Assembly: GCA_027493875.1 (NCBI GenBank)
Contig: JAOSJX010000002.1
Coordinates: 62,001-126,000 of the forward strand
Length of the DNA stretch: 64,000 nt
Origin: Deltaproteobacteria bacterium
Lineage (GTDB): Bacteria; Lernaellota; Lernaellaia; JACKCT01
Direction of reading: 5' to 3'
Shown: positions 29,039 to 40,093 of the stretch, piece after piece
How positions within the stretch are numbered: the stretch's first letter is position 1
Layout of the letters: the number at the start of each line of letters is the position of its first letter
The notes under the pieces: model-generated
The model's database searches: none
What the model was told of the DNA's origin: nothing
What the model saw: the letters and a program-made list of their open reading frames with translations, nothing else
Program-made: the position numbers and the translations under genes

Positions 29039-29075
29039 AGAGCCCCGCCGTCGTTGAAGGCCGGTAGACTTTTTT

Positions 29076-29104
29076 TCTTAACACGGCGCGTTACGCACCG
29101 TCAA
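29076..29104 (-). promoter_or_regulatory. Candidate promoter for phaR-dapF operon
   Basis: On the minus strand TTGACG (29104-29099), a 17-bp spacer and TTAAGA (29081-29076), about 38 bp before the ATG at 29038. The remaining 29105-29312 holds only upstream sequence of the divergent barrel gene, with no clear signal. Confidence 0.4.
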
Positions 29105-29312
29105 CCAAACGGACCGAATTGGCTGATTTTTAGGCCGTTTTTAGTTGGCGGCGCCGAGGCGAAGGCGATCGTTCCGTGTCGTTCTGTGGTATGCTCGGGG
29201 GCGCTCCGCGGTCATTGTCCGTCAACGGATTGTTGATTTTTTTATTGTCGGCTTGGTGCGAAGCTCCGACGCCAGTTGGAGACCGTCCTTGGGTGAAAGT
29301 TTATTCTCGTTC

Positions 29313-30582
29313 ATGGCCCGCCGTGGCCGACGCTTTTTCTTCGCGTTTATTTTTCTCATGATGCTCACGAGCCCGATGCCGGGATCGCCCGCGTATGCCG
29401 ACGGCACCATTCAGAGCGCGCCGCCGCCGAACCGCGACGAATGGGCCGTGCTGCCGATTATCGCGGGCAACACCGATATCGGCCTGGCGTTCGGCGCCTA
29501 CGTTCAGTGGACCCGGTTCAGCGAGGGATACCGCCCTCACCGCGTGCAACTTCCCGCGCAGTTCATGATGAGCGTCAAAGACGGACCCGACGGCACCGAA
29601 TTCCCCACACACGATCATTTTGTCTCCGCGGATTTTCCCGGCCTCGGCGGCGGATCGCCTGCGGCTGGCGTCCAAAGCGTTTTACTTTCATGAAATCACG
29701 GCCGGCTACTACGGCCTCGGCAACGAGAGCCGTTACATCGAACCCGACGACAACGACGACGACACCGCGCGCCGTTACCAGTACCGGCGGGAGGTGCCGG
29801 GTGTCGAGGTGTCGATCCGTTACGCCGTATCGGGCGACTGGTCGTTGTTTTGCGTCTGTATGGAGCCGAACAACAGGTGGACCCGTATCGCCCCAGCCTG
29901 CTCGCCATGGACATCGCGCGCGGCGACGTCGTCGGCGCCGGGGACAACACCGTCCTTCAACTGCTGGCGGGCGCGGCGTACGACACGCGGGATCACGAGG
30001 TCGTGCCGAGCCGCGGGATATTCGCCGACGCATCCTTGCGCGGGTCGGCGGGAAAACCGTTCGGCGCCGATCACGAGTACGGCGGCGCGAACGTCACGCT
30101 GCGCGGTTACATGCCGGTGTCGCCGCCATATGCGGTGCTGGCCTTGCGCGCGATGGGTGACGCCCTCGCCGGCGACGTCCCCGTTTATTTGCTCTCTCGC
30201 GCGGCGGGGATCGCGACGATTCAGGCGCCGGCCGGAAAAACGGCATCCGCGGCATTCCCGCGGGACGCTACCACGGAAAAATAAAGGTTCTCGGCAACGT
30301 GGAGTTCCGTTCGATGGTTTTTCCCTTCACTCTCGGGACGCAGCGCTTCCGCCTGGGCGCGGCGGCCTTTCTGGACGGCGGGCGTTTGTGGGCGGACACG
30401 ACACGCCGCGCGGATCTGGACGGCGACGGCGTCGGCTTAAAATACGGCACGGGCGGCGGGCCGCGTTTGCAATGGGGGAATCGACGTTGATTCGCGCGGA
30501 CGTGGCCTACTCGCGGGAGATCGCCGCCGTCGAGCCGGGATTTCCCCTCGGCGTCTATCTTGAGGTCGGACAAGGGTTTTGA
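29313..30582 (+). CDS. Outer-membrane beta-barrel protein of BamA/TamA (surface antigen D15) type
   Basis: About 423 residues when repaired, starting at the ATG at 29313 with a signal peptide (MARRGRRFFFAFIFL... ending AYADG). Strands alternate polar and hydrophobic residues. AYDTRDHEVVPSRGIFADAS matches the D15/Omp85 barrel signature, and GIRGIPAGRYHGK is the conserved RG-F/I-type loop near the substrate-binding face. FLDGGRLW and a final GQGF complete the last strands. No POTRA domain is present, so it is a barrel-only relative, not BamA itself. At least four frame breaks lie at about 29630, 29850, 30230 and 30470. The TGA at 30580-30582 is two bases from the next ATG. Likely role is lipid or protein handling at the outer membrane; substrate unknown. 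Confidence 0.7.
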
Positions 30583-30584
30583 CA

Positions 30585-32131
30585 ATGAACGGCGTATCCC
30601 CCACGAACCGTTTTCCGAAAAGCGACATGGCGATACCGGTGGTTCTGGTCGCGGCACGCATCGCCGCGTATTTCCTGATCCCCGAACCCTACGGCTATTT
30701 TCGCGACGAGTTGTACTACCTGGCCTGTGCGGATCATCTTGATTGGGGTTACGTGGATCATCCGCCCTTTTCAATTTTCGTTCTCGCGATAATTCGTTTC
30801 ATTCTGGGCGACTCCCTGGTCGCGTTGCGTCTTATTCCCCTTGTGGCGATTTGTGGTACGGCTCTCCTCACCGCACGACTCGCTCGCGAGTTGGGAGGCG
30901 GACTTTACGCCGCGGCACTCGCTTCGCTGGCGACGCTCCTGACGCCGGTCTACCTGGCGCATTCCAGTTTCTATTCGATGAATGCGCTGGAAGTATTTTT
31001 TTATGCGCTGGCCTTTTTGGGCTCTCCTGCGTTGGGTGAATAGCGGAAAGCCGGATTGGTGGATCGCCTTCGGCGCCGTCGCCGGGATCGGGCTCCTGAA
31101 TAAATGGACCTTCGGTTTGTTCGGTGCCGCGCTTGTCGTCGCCCTGGCCCTGACGCCGCATCGCCGGGTCTTTCGCGAATCCCGCTTCCTTCTTGCGGGT
31201 GCATTGGCGATCGCTCTGGTTCTGCCGCACGTGCTTTGGCAGGCGCACCACGAGTGGCCGATGGCTGAGTTCTCCCGCAACGCGCGAGCCTACAAGATGG
31301 CGGGCTTCTCACCGCTCGAGTTTCTGACGTCGCAAATCCTCATCATGGGACCGGTGACGCTTCCGCTGTGGTTGGCCGGGCTCGCGTATCTGCTGGCGTC
31401 CAAGGCCATGGAGCGCTACCGCTTTCTCGCTTACCTGTTTCTCGCGCTCCTCGCCGCGCACCTCCTGTCGGGCGGTAAATCGTACTATCTCGCCCCCGCG
31501 TACACCGTGCTGTTCGCCGCGGGGGCCATCCTCATCGAACGCACACCGCGGACCGCTCCGTGGAAAATAATATTACGCACCGCGGCGCCGGTTGTGGTCA
31601 TGGCCGGCGGCCTTATCGTCGCCCCGATCGCGTTTCCCGTGCTCTCACCCGAAGGGTATGCGCGTTATGCCGCGGCGATCGGGATCGAACCGCCGCGTGA
31701 CGAAAAACAAGAGCTGGGAACGCTGCCCCAAATCTTTGCCGACCGGTTCGGCTGGGAAAATCAGGTCGCCGCGGTGGCGCGCGTATTCCGCGGCTTGCCG
31801 CCCGAGGAACAAATGCAAGCCGTCATTTTCACCCGGAACTACGGCGAAGCCGGCGCGATCGACTTCTGGGGCCCGCGCTATGGACTGCCCCGAGCCATCT
31901 CCACGCACAACTCGTATTGGCTCTGGGGACCGCGCGGCGCGACCGGCGAAACGGTCATCGTGCTGGGCGCGACCCGCGACAAGCTGGAAGGGCTTTTCGC
32001 GTCTGTAGTGGAAGGCGCGCGTCACATCGCCGTACGCGATGCCGGAGGAAACCGATCTTCCCGTCTACGTCTGCCGCGGATTGAAAATTGCCGTGGCCGA
32101 ATTTTGGGCGGCGAACAAGCTCTACATCTAA
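30585..32131 (+). CDS. GT39-family (ArnT-like) membrane glycosyltransferase
   Basis: About 515 residues after repair. The first periplasmic loop reads YGYFRDELYYLACADHLDWGYVDHPP, with the D-E pair that defines catalytic residues in GT39/PMT_2-type enzymes. Roughly ten membrane helices follow, then a C-terminal soluble region with PRAISTHNSYWLWGP. Two frame breaks: near 31020 and near 32035. The second restores a C-terminus ending EFWAANKLYI with TAA at 32129-32131. It follows the outer-membrane barrel gene by two bases, implying coupled expression and perhaps glycan transfer to envelope material. The sugar donor is likely undecaprenyl- or dolichyl-linked by family analogy. Confidence 0.78.
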
Positions 32132-32204
32132 GCTCAAAATTGCCGGCGGAGTTTTTCTCATCGGCGCCGCCGACCGGCCGGGACGGGAAAGGCCCCTGTG
32201 ATTC

Positions 32205-32233
32205 TTGATTTTTCCCATGCCGGTCGTTAATAT
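32205..32233 (+). promoter_or_regulatory. Candidate sigma70-type promoter for EF-G-like gene
   Basis: TTGATT at 32205-32210, a 17-bp spacer and TAATAT at 32228-32233, in a locally AT-rich part of the 225-bp gap before the EF-G-like gene. A long untranslated leader (about 115 nt) would result. Confidence 0.5.
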
Positions 32234-32356
32234 CGGCGGACTTGTTTCCGGCGGGGCTTGGAAACGCGTCATAACTTATTGATATATCGACATTTTTTAT
32301 CCTTGTGACGACCTCGCTCTCCGTGGCGTCGAATCCATGGAAAAAGGAGATGGCCC

Positions 32357-34438
32357 ATGAAATTCTATGAATCGGCAAAACTCCGCAACGTCGGCCTTTT
32401 CGGGCACGGGTCGTCCGGAAAAACCTCGCTGCTGGAGGCGATTCTTTTCAACGTGGGACTCGTCAACCGTTTGGGCCGCGTGGAAGACGGCAACACGGTC
32501 AGCGACTTCGAGCCGGAGGAAAAATCGAAGCTCTACTCCATCAGCTCGTCGGTGAGCTACGCCGAATGGAACAAGCATCTGCTCAATCTCATCGACGCTC
32601 CCGGCGGCGCGAACTTCATTTCCGAAGCGATCTTCGCCCTCGAAGTCGTCGACGGCGCTTTGCTGACCGTCTGCAGCGGCCAGCGGCGTGGAAGTGCAGA
32701 CCGAGAGAATGTGGAACCTCGCCGCGGAAAAAAACCTGCCGCGCGCGTTTTTCATCAACAAGATGGACCGCGAGCGCGCCGACTATGATAAAACGATTCA
32801 GGACATTCAGGATTCGTTCAAGGTCACCGTAACGCCGCTCCAGATCCCGATCGGACAGGAGGCCGCGTTTGAAGGCGTCGTCGACGTCCTGACCGGCAAG
32901 GCCTACAAATTCGACGCGAACGGCAAACCGCAGCCGTGCGATATTCCGGCGGACCTCAGGCGACCGCGCCGACGAAATGCGCGTGCAGGCGCTCGAGGCC
33001 ATCGCGGAAAACGACGAAGCGCTGATGGAAAAATACCTCGGCGGCGAAGAGCTCTCTCAGGATGAAATCTACGCCGTCCTCGGCCGGGCCGTCGCCGCGG
33101 GCGAAGCCTTCCCGGTGCTGTGCGGGTCCGCCACCAAAAACATCGGCATCCCGGCGCTGCTGGATCTGATCGTCGGAACCTTCCCTCCCCCTCGCCCGTT
33201 CGCCGTGGGCGGGCAAACGGCCCGGCAAGGACGAGGCGGTGGAACGCAAAGCGCGTCCGACGCGCCGTTCTCGGCTGTCGTATTCAAAACGAGCAGCGCC
33301 TTCGCCGGCACGCTGACCATGATGCGCGTTCTCTCCGGAAAACTCGGCGCCGACACCAACGCCTATAATCCCAACACGAATACCTACGAACGCCTGTCGG
33401 GTCTCGTGAAGATCAACGGCAAAAGCACCGAGTCGACGGAAGGCGCGGACGCCGGCGACATCGTCGGGATCGCCAAACTCAAACAAACGCACACCGGCAA
33501 CACCCTGTGCGACGAAAAAAATCAGGTGATCTACAGCCTGATCGAGATTCCCGAGCCGTCCATCAGTTTCTCCGTCCACCCGAAGGGCAAGGGCGACGAA
33601 GACAAGATCATCGGCGGGCTCATCAAGATCGCCGAGGACGACCCCACGCTGCGCGTCACGGAAGGAGGCGCAGACGCGTGAGGTCATCCTGTCCGGCATG
33701 GGTACCGGCCACATTGAAGTCACCATGGAAAAACTCGCGCGGCGCTTCAAACTCGAAGCGGAACTCGGGGTCCCAAAGGTGCCGTACCGCGAGACGATCA
33801 AGGGCCGCACCAACAGCCGTTACCGCCACAAGAAGCAGACGGGCGGACGCGGCCAGTTCGGCGAATGCGAAATCGTGCTCGCCCCCAAGCCGCGCGGCGA
33901 AGGCTACGAGTTCCTCGACAAGATCGTCGGCGGCGTCATCTCCAAAACCTTCATACCCGCCGTGGACAAGGGCATCCGCGACGCTTCGGAACGCGGCCCC
34001 CTCGCGGGATTTCCGGTCGTCGATTTTCAGGTGGAGCTCATCGACGGCAAGATGCACGACGTCGACAGTTCCGAGCAGGCGTTCAAAATGGCCGGCTCGC
34101 AGGCGTTCAAACAGGGCGTCATGCAGGCCAACCCCACGCTCCTCGAACCGATCCAGCGCATCGAAATCGTCGCGCCCGAGGAAAATACCGGCGACATCAT
34201 GGGCGATCTCTCCAGCCGGCGCGGCCAGGTGCAGGGTTTCGAAACGAAGGGCAAGAGCACGGTGGTCCGCGCGCTCGTCCCGCTGTCGGAAATTCTTCGG
34301 TACGAGCCCGATCTGCGTTCGATGACCAGCGGACGCGGCGTTTATCACGCCGTGTTCGATCACTATCAGGAAGTGCCGCACGAGATGGCGCAAAAGATCA
34401 TCGACGCCGCGAAGAAGGAAAAGGAAGAGGAGGAATAG
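32357..34438 (+). CDS. Elongation factor G-like GTPase (non-canonical FusA2 type)
   Basis: About 693 residues after repair, with AAAGGAG before the ATG at 32357. The P-loop is GHGSSGKT instead of the canonical [21 protein letters not shown] stands in the switch I area. G3 reads DAPG in place of DTPGH, and G4 is NKMD. Domains II-V are present: [33 protein letters not shown] in domain IV, and [14 protein letters not shown] in domain V. These are the marks of the second EF-G subfamily (FusA2/EF-G2), whose exact role in translocation or recycling varies between species. Three frame breaks: near 32680, 32955 and 33670, each one base too many. The canonical fusA is presumably elsewhere. nth follows 11 bp downstream. 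Confidence 0.85.
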
Positions 34439-34449
34439 GCCCCCGGCCG

Positions 34450-35104
34450 ATGACCGACGCCGATCTCAAGAAAAAAGCCCGCGCCGTCTGGCGCCTTCTC
34501 AAAAAGGCGTTTCCCGAAGCCGATTGCGCCCTCGACCACAAAACGCCGCTTCAACTGCTCGTCGCCACGATCCTCTCCGCGCAGTGCACCGACGCGCGCG
34601 TCAATATCGTCACCAAGGATCTGTTCCGCAAATACCGGTCGGCCGAGGATTACGCCGGCGCGAAATCCGCCGATCTCGAAAACGATATTCGGTCAACGGG
34701 CTTCTACAAGAACAAGGCGAAATCGATCCAGGGCGCGGCGCGCGCGATCCTGCGCGATCACGGCGGCAAGGTGCCCGGCACGTTGGACGAACTCACGAAG
34801 CTCCCCCGGCGTCGGACGCAAAACGGCGAACGTTGTGCTCGGCAACGCTTTCGGCATTCCCGGCATCACCGTGGACACCCACGTCGGACGCATCAGCCGC
34901 CGCCTCGGCCTCACGCGAAACGACGACCCGGTCAAAGTCGAATTCGACCTCATGGAACTCATTCCCCGAAAAGACTGGACGCACTTCTCCCACGCGACCA
35001 TTCTCCACGGCCGGCAAATCTGCGACGCCCGCAAGCCGAAATGCGACCTCTGCGATCTCGCGAAACATTGCGATTATTTCGTGGACGCGTCCGCGAGCGC
35101 CTAG
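34450..35104 (+). CDS. nth: Endonuclease III (base-excision repair glycosylase/AP lyase)
   Basis: About 217 residues. Removes oxidised pyrimidines and cuts the abasic site. [17 protein letters not shown] is the family start of the helical core. After repair near 34810 (CCCCC, one C too many) it reads [18 protein letters not shown], the helix-hairpin-helix with the catalytic Lys, and then VDTHVGRIS with the catalytic Asp. The C-terminal cluster ligands are C-x6-C-x2-C-x5-C ([17 protein letters not shown]), binding a 4Fe-4S cluster. It starts 11 bp after the EF-G-like gene and is followed 90 bp later by cysS. Confidence 0.95.
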
Positions 35105-35194
35105 CCTCTTCCGAGATTTACACACCGCGGACGCTGTGGCAGAATCCGCCGCGTTCGCGCCCGGCGCGAAGGATCCACGAAAGGAAAAGCAGCC

Positions 35195-36667
35195 ATGGCC
35201 TTGCGTTTTTACAACACCATGACGCGCGAAAAAGAGGAATTCGTCCCGCTGGAACCCGGCCGGGTGCGGATGTACGTCTGCGGCGCCACGGTGTACGACA
35301 AGTGCCATATCGGCCACGCGCGCAGCCAGATCGTGTTCGACACGATCTTCCGCTACCTCATGCACAAAGGCTTCGAGGTCACCTACGTGCGCAACTTCAC
35401 CGACATCGACGACAAGATCATCGCCCGCTCGAACGAGCGCGGCGTATTGTGGTCGGCCCTCGTCGAGGAAAACATCGGCTACTTCTACCGCGACATGGAC
35501 GCGCTCGGCGTGCTGCGTCCCACGATCGAGCCGCGCGCCACGCACCACATCGGGCAGATCGTGGACATCATCGGCCGGCTCGAAAGAAAGGCCTTGCCTA
35601 CGCCAAGGGCGGCGACGTTTTCTACTCCACGCGTAAATTTCCCGGCTACGGCAAACTCTCGCGGCGAAACCTCGACGACCTCATCGCCGGCGAGCGCGTC
35701 GACGTGGACGAACGCAAAAAAAGACCCGCTCGATTTCGTCCTTTGGAAAGCGAGCAAACCCGGCGAGCCGAAGTGGGACTCGCCGTGGGGCGAAGGACGC
35801 CCCGGATGGCACATCGAATGCTCCGCCATGAGCGCGCATCACCTCGGCCGGCCCTTCGACATTCACGGCGGCGGCAAGGACCTCGTCTTTCCGCATCACG
35901 AAAACGAGATCGCGCAGTCCGAAGGCGCCTTCGACGAAAACTTTGCGCGCATTTGGCTGCACAACGGCTTCGTTCAGTTCAACCAGGAAAAAATGGCCAA
36001 ATCGACCGGCCATTTCTTTACCATCGAGGACGTCCTCGGGCGCTACACGCCGGAGGCGCTGCGCCATTTTCTTCTGTCCGCGCACTACCGCGGCCCGCTC
36101 GAATTTTCGGAGCAAAGCGTTCAGGAATCGCAGGTCGCCATGGACCGCGTCTATACGGCGTGCGAGGCGCTGGATAAAGCCGCCTTCGAAAGGGTCGTGC
36201 TCGATGAAGCGCAACTCTCCGAACGCGCCCGCGCCCTTCTCGGCGAGGCCGCCGCGTCGCTCAAAGCCTTCGAGGACGCGATGGACGACGACGTGAACAC
36301 GGCCAAGGCGACCGGCCACCTCTTCGACGTCGTCCGTGTCGTGAATACCGCCGCCCAGGACGCGGAGCTTCGCGCCGGCACACCGGGCGCCATGCTGCTC
36401 ACGTCGCTCGAACAGACCTTTCGTAAAATGCGCGACATCCTCGGCCTCGTTATTGCAACGCCGGAAGAATACCGCCGCGCGAAAGCCGAGCGCGTGCTCG
36501 GCACGCAGGCGGTCTCTAAGGAAGAGATCGAAGCGCTTATCGCGCAGCGGTCCGAGGCACGTAAAGCCAAGAACTTCGCCGAGTCCGACCGCATCCGCGA
36601 CGAACTCGCCGCCAAAGGCGTCATCCTGAAGGATTCGCCGGAAGGCACCACCTGGACGGTTAAGTAG
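35195..36667 (+). CDS. cysS: Cysteinyl-tRNA synthetase
   Basis: 490 residues, charging tRNA-Cys. [19 protein letters not shown] holds the zinc-binding Cys and the HIGH motif. FTDIDDKII is typical, GWHIECSAM gives another zinc ligand, FPHHENE another, and KMAKSTGH replaces KMSKS. The frame is open end to end, but residues about 133-175 are out of phase. Two compensating indels near 35590 and near 35720 hide the true sequence, which in the other frame reads [21 protein letters not shown] and so on, exactly the family motif. The translated protein in that stretch should therefore not be used. The start follows an AAGGAAAAG-type ribosome-binding site. The stop overlaps the convergent CysZ-like gene by 8 bp. 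Confidence 0.95.
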   Translation: MALRFYNTMTREKEEFVPLEPGRVRMYVCGATVYDKCHIGHARSQIVFDTIFRYLMHKGFEVTYVRNFTDIDDKIIARSNERGVLWSALVEENIGYFYRDMDALGVLRPTIEPRATHHIGQIVDIIGRLERKALPTPRAATFSTPRVNFPATANSRGETSTTSSPASASTWTNAKKDPLDFVLWKASKPGEPKWDSPWGEGRPGWHIECSAMSAHHLGRPFDIHGGGKDLVFPHHENEIAQSEGAFDENFARIWLHNGFVQFNQEKMAKSTGHFFTIEDVLGRYTPEALRHFLLSAHYRGPLEFSEQSVQESQVAMDRVYTACEALDKAAFERVVLDEAQLSERARALLGEAAASLKAFEDAMDDDVNTAKATGHLFDVVRVVNTAAQDAELRAGTPGAMLLTSLEQTFRKMRDILGLVIATPEEYRRAKAERVLGTQAVSKEEIEALIAQRSEARKAKNFAESDRIRDELAAKGVILKDSPEGTTWTVK

Positions 36668-37413
36668 CCCGCGCCCCGCTCGATTCGCCGAGCAGATCCG
36701 AAACGAGAACCGTCGCGCCCGCGACGGACGCCGGCATCATGATGAAATTGAGCACCGGCACGAGCATATAGAGAAAGCAGACGGCGCCGAACGAAAGCGC
36801 CTGCGCCTTGTGCCGCAGAAGAAATTCGCGTTTGGCGCGAAAATTCATTTTCCGACGCTCCATCGGAAAGTCCCAGAACTCCCAGGCCAGAAAGAAAAAC
36901 GTCACGCCCGCCTGCAACGGCGCGCCGGCGATCTGTCCGATCACCGGAATCAAATAGACGAGCAAAAGAAGGCCCTGGATCAACAGAAACAACACGATCT
37001 TGCGGACCTGCCCCGCCAGCGAACGCAGAATGTCTTCGACAAGCGACCCGCCGGACGGCACCGGGTCGCGGCCCAGCCGGATCTCATCAACTTTCTGGCT
37101 GAGCACGTCGAGAAAGGGCCCGGCGAGGATCATTCCCACGGCGGTGAACGTGAACAGCAACACCAGCGCGAAGAGTCCGCCGATCCACGAGGCCCGCGGC
37201 GTAAAACAATATCTGCATGTACCAGACCGTCGCGTCGCCGAAAATCCAATGCAGCAGAGCCGAGAGATTGGCGAAAAAAACGTAGGCGACGGCGATGTAC
37301 GACGCCGTATTGATGGCGACCGGCACCGCGAAATAACGCACGAGGCGGGGATGCGCGAAGAGAAAACGGATGCCCGAAAGCGGCGCGCGGAATCCTTTGA
37401 CGACGGCGTCCAT
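36660..37413 (-). CDS. CysZ/EI24-family membrane protein
   Basis: About 250 residues after repair of one break near 37190. MDAVVKGFRAPLSGIRFLFAHPRLVRYFAVP is the typical opening of the EI24 domain family. Four to five hydrophobic segments follow, and PVIGQIAGAPLQAGVTFFFLAWEFWDFPMERR is the conserved core of CysZ-like proteins. In enterobacteria CysZ imports sulfate for cysteine synthesis; the wider EI24 family has mixed or unknown roles. It lies tail to tail with cysS, with an 8-bp overlap. A cysteine link is suggestive but may be coincidence. Confidence 0.75.
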
Positions 37414-37419
37414 GGCGCG

Positions 37420-38673
37420 CTACGACGCGGCGATCACGCCGCCGAAAAGATCCCAGATGTCGATCACCTGGATAAGAAAATCGCGCAGCGCGAACGGGTC
37501 GGCGTCGTGAAAGAACGAGCCGATATCCAAGCCGATAAAATCCGGCAGGCCGCCGATCACAAAGGGGCGATCCGGGTTACCGAGAACGATCGGCAAAACG
37601 TCCAGCGCGCGCAGCAGTTCGTTCAGGTCCGCCGCGGTCAGCGGGCTGGCCCGCCCCGGATCGGGATCGGCGGACGAGCCGTCGAAAAACGCGGCCGCCA
37701 CCCGCGGCGCCGTCACGCGCAACGCGGACGCGAGCTCCGGGTCGATAACGAAGAGCGTCCCCACCGCGATCGGCTCGGACCATTTATCGTAGGAACCGTC
37801 GTGGTTGTAATCGAGGAAGCGGACCGGGTCGTCGTCCTGCGGATCACGCTCCGTGGCCACCTGATCGAGCATCCGCCGCAACCGCACGAAGACGTTGCCC
37901 AGCGCGACGCCCGACGCGGAAAGATGCCCGTCCCCGCCGTCCACGAGCGTCAGAAAATCCGGATAGGTCGGATCCGTCAACAGCGCCTCGACCAGATCGA
38001 GATAGCCCGACACCGTCGTATAGAGATCGGTGTTCGGATCTGATTCAGGCAACGACAACGCATTGATGTCAAAACCCAAATTGTAGGCCAACAGAAATTC
38101 GAGCACGCCGTCCAGCGCCGCGTTGACCGCTCCGAAAAAATGAAGGTCCGTTTTATCGAACTCGCCGCCGACGTCCAACACCGGACTGTCGTTCACGCGG
38201 AGAATATAACGTTCGAGATCGAATTGGAGATCCGCTTGACCGGCCAGGATCGCATATTGCTCCTCGTTGCTCTTCAGAAGAGGCACGAGCGTATCATTCA
38301 AGAAACCGTGAATGAGCGCTCCCAAATCGACCGTCTCGGCCGACGTCGTCGATGCGTTTTTGGCCGTCCCCCCCAGATCCAATTGCCCGATCAGCAGAAC
38401 GAATTCATCGATGAGATTCGTAAACTGCATGATCTGCGCCATCATGAGCCCGTAGCGGGCTTCGGCGCTGTCCGCATCGAGATCGATCGCCGCGCGAAAC
38501 GCTTCCGACGCCTGCGCGCCGCGCTCTTCGAGGAGATACCCTTTGCCGATCGCAATGATGTCGTCGACGTCGAGGTCCTCGCGGGGCTGCGACCAATCGA
38601 CGCACCCCGACACCGCCGCGGTGAGAACGGTCACCAGAAAAAGATAACGGCATTTTGCGAAAACCGGCGCCAT
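37420..38673 (-). CDS. Lipoprotein with helical repeats and an EF-hand-like loop
   Basis: Intact, 417 residues. The start ATG at 38673 shares a base with the upstream gene's TGA. The leader MAPVFAKCRYLFLVTVLTAAVSGC ends in a clear lipobox (VSGC). EAFRAAIDLDADSAEARYGL is a TPR-like unit. Further on, LDYNHDGSYDKW fits the D-x-N-x-D-G-x-x-D calcium-loop pattern of EF-hands and dockerins. The rest is mainly helical with repeated LTDPTYPDFLTL-like phrases, also present in the neighbour as VTDPNYPNFLLL, which shows the two are paralogs. Function unknown; periplasmic or outer-membrane location is predicted. It lies 6 bp before the CysZ-like start on the same strand. Confidence 0.75.
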   Translation of the reverse strand: MAPVFAKCRYLFLVTVLTAAVSGCVDWSQPREDLDVDDIIAIGKGYLLEERGAQASEAFRAAIDLDADSAEARYGLMMAQIMQFTNLIDEFVLLIGQLDLGGTAKNASTTSAETVDLGALIHGFLNDTLVPLLKSNEEQYAILAGQADLQFDLERYILRVNDSPVLDVGGEFDKTDLHFFGAVNAALDGVLEFLLAYNLGFDINALSLPESDPNTDLYTTVSGYLDLVEALLTDPTYPDFLTLVDGGDGHLSASGVALGNVFVRLRRMLDQVATERDPQDDDPVRFLDYNHDGSYDKWSEPIAVGTLFVIDPELASALRVTAPRVAAAFFDGSSADPDPGRASPLTAADLNELLRALDVLPIVLGNPDRPFVIGGLPDFIGLDIGSFFHDADPFALRDFLIQVIDIWDLFGGVIAAS

Positions 38674-39966
38674 CAAATAAGCCCTCCAAGCGCGCAACCC
38701 GCCTGCTCGAAAGAGCTCTCCGCATCGCGCAGGCACTCAAGGATCTCGACGAGAACGGCCTTGAAATCCTCCGGGCGCGGCTCCTGAAAATATGAGCCGA
38801 GAGCGATCGGGTCCGCGTCGATATGAACGAACCGGGCAAGCGGCGTCTTGATCAGAAAACGATTGAAAATCGCCGGATCGAACAAATCGATCGTGCCGGG
38901 CGCTTCGTCCAGTCCCGTCCCTTCCCAAAGGCTGCGTTGAAACATGTCGAGCAACAGCAGGAATTCCGGATAGAAGACCATCAGATCCTCGGAGACCGGA
39001 TCGAGGTCGGCAAAGAAAAACCGCTCCGACGGATCGTGCACGTCATTATCGTAACGCACCACATAACCGAGCGGCCCGATGGGATCGTGCGTCCGCGTCA
39101 GGCGCCGCTCAAATAACCGGCGGCGTAGCCGAGATTCGTCCCCACGCGCGGCATCCGCCACGGCCCTTCGGGCGTGAGCAAAAGAAAATTCGGATAGTTC
39201 GGATCGGTAACGAGCGTGTACAAGAGATCGTAAAGCAGTTCGTCCTGCTCGGCCTTCGTGAAGTCCGTCTTGTCGAGCAGAATGTAATTCATCAGCGGCG
39301 CGAAATCGAAATCCAAATCGACGGACAACACCCAATCGACGAGCGCCCGGAAACTCCGCGCGATCGCCGCGAGCCATTGCGCGTCCCCGGCCTGCCAGTC
39401 GCCGCGCAACGTCATGATCGGCGCTCCCTGAAAATAGACGGGGATTTCGCCGACCTTAAAAACGAGATCCGGATCGGCGACGGCGGCGTTCATGTCCTCA
39501 ACCCATTCGTCGGTCTTCGCGTCAAACACTTCGCGGAAAAAAAAAGATCGATGAACGCGCCGCTCCCGGGCTCTCCGTCCATGGTCTGGAACGACGCGAC
39601 GGTTCCCTCCGGTCGATGCTCCGCCGCATCGGGCTCCGCGGTGGACGCGAGTTTTCCCGCGAACACGATCCCCTCGTCGACGAACGTGACGACCTGCAGG
39701 AACGCCGCGATCCCCTCGCCGAGGTTCGCCGCTGAATCTCCGGGGCGCACTTCCTCCGCAAGATTGAAATACTTGAGCGCGCCGGCCCCGTCGCCGTCTT
39801 CCAGCGCGCGCTTACCCGCGTCCATGAGCGTATCGTAGTTGGGATGGGGCGGGCTGCCCTCTTCCCGTTCGCCGCAAGCCGTCATAGCCGCGAGAAGCGT
39901 GAGGACCGCCAAGAGAAAAACAGCGGACGCCGACCGGCGCCCTCGCGTTACACCCCGAAAAAGCAT
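38673..39966 (-). CDS. Lipoprotein, paralog of the downstream neighbour
   Basis: About 430 residues after repair. The signal peptide ends MTAC (lipobox), followed by GEREEG. ALEDGDGAGALKYFNLAEEVRPGDSAANLG is TPR-like and corresponds to the same region of the paralog at 37420-38673. VTDPNYPNFLLLTPEGPWRMP matches the paralog's repeated phrase. Frame breaks near 39530 (A run) and near 39110. The two genes overlap by one base (TGATG), so a paired or complex-forming function is likely. No enzyme motif is visible. Confidence 0.68.
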
Positions 39967-40093
39967 CCGCCGACTGTTATCAGAATTCTCGCCCCCCGAA
40001 AAGTCGTGGGGCGGAAGGCTTCCTGAGCCTCCGCCCCTTCATGAAGCAAGACCGTATCTATCGCAAAGGCCGCACCCTATTCGGCCCGAATCA

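Noticed and set aside
32357-33700. Programmed ribosomal frameshifting in the EF-G-like gene
   Set aside because: Three successive breaks in the same direction lack slippery sites and stimulatory structures, and similar breaks occur in most long genes here.
35585-35725. Novel Ser/Thr/Pro-rich insertion in CysRS
   Set aside because: The other frame gives the exact conserved CysRS sequence, so it is a pair of compensating indels.
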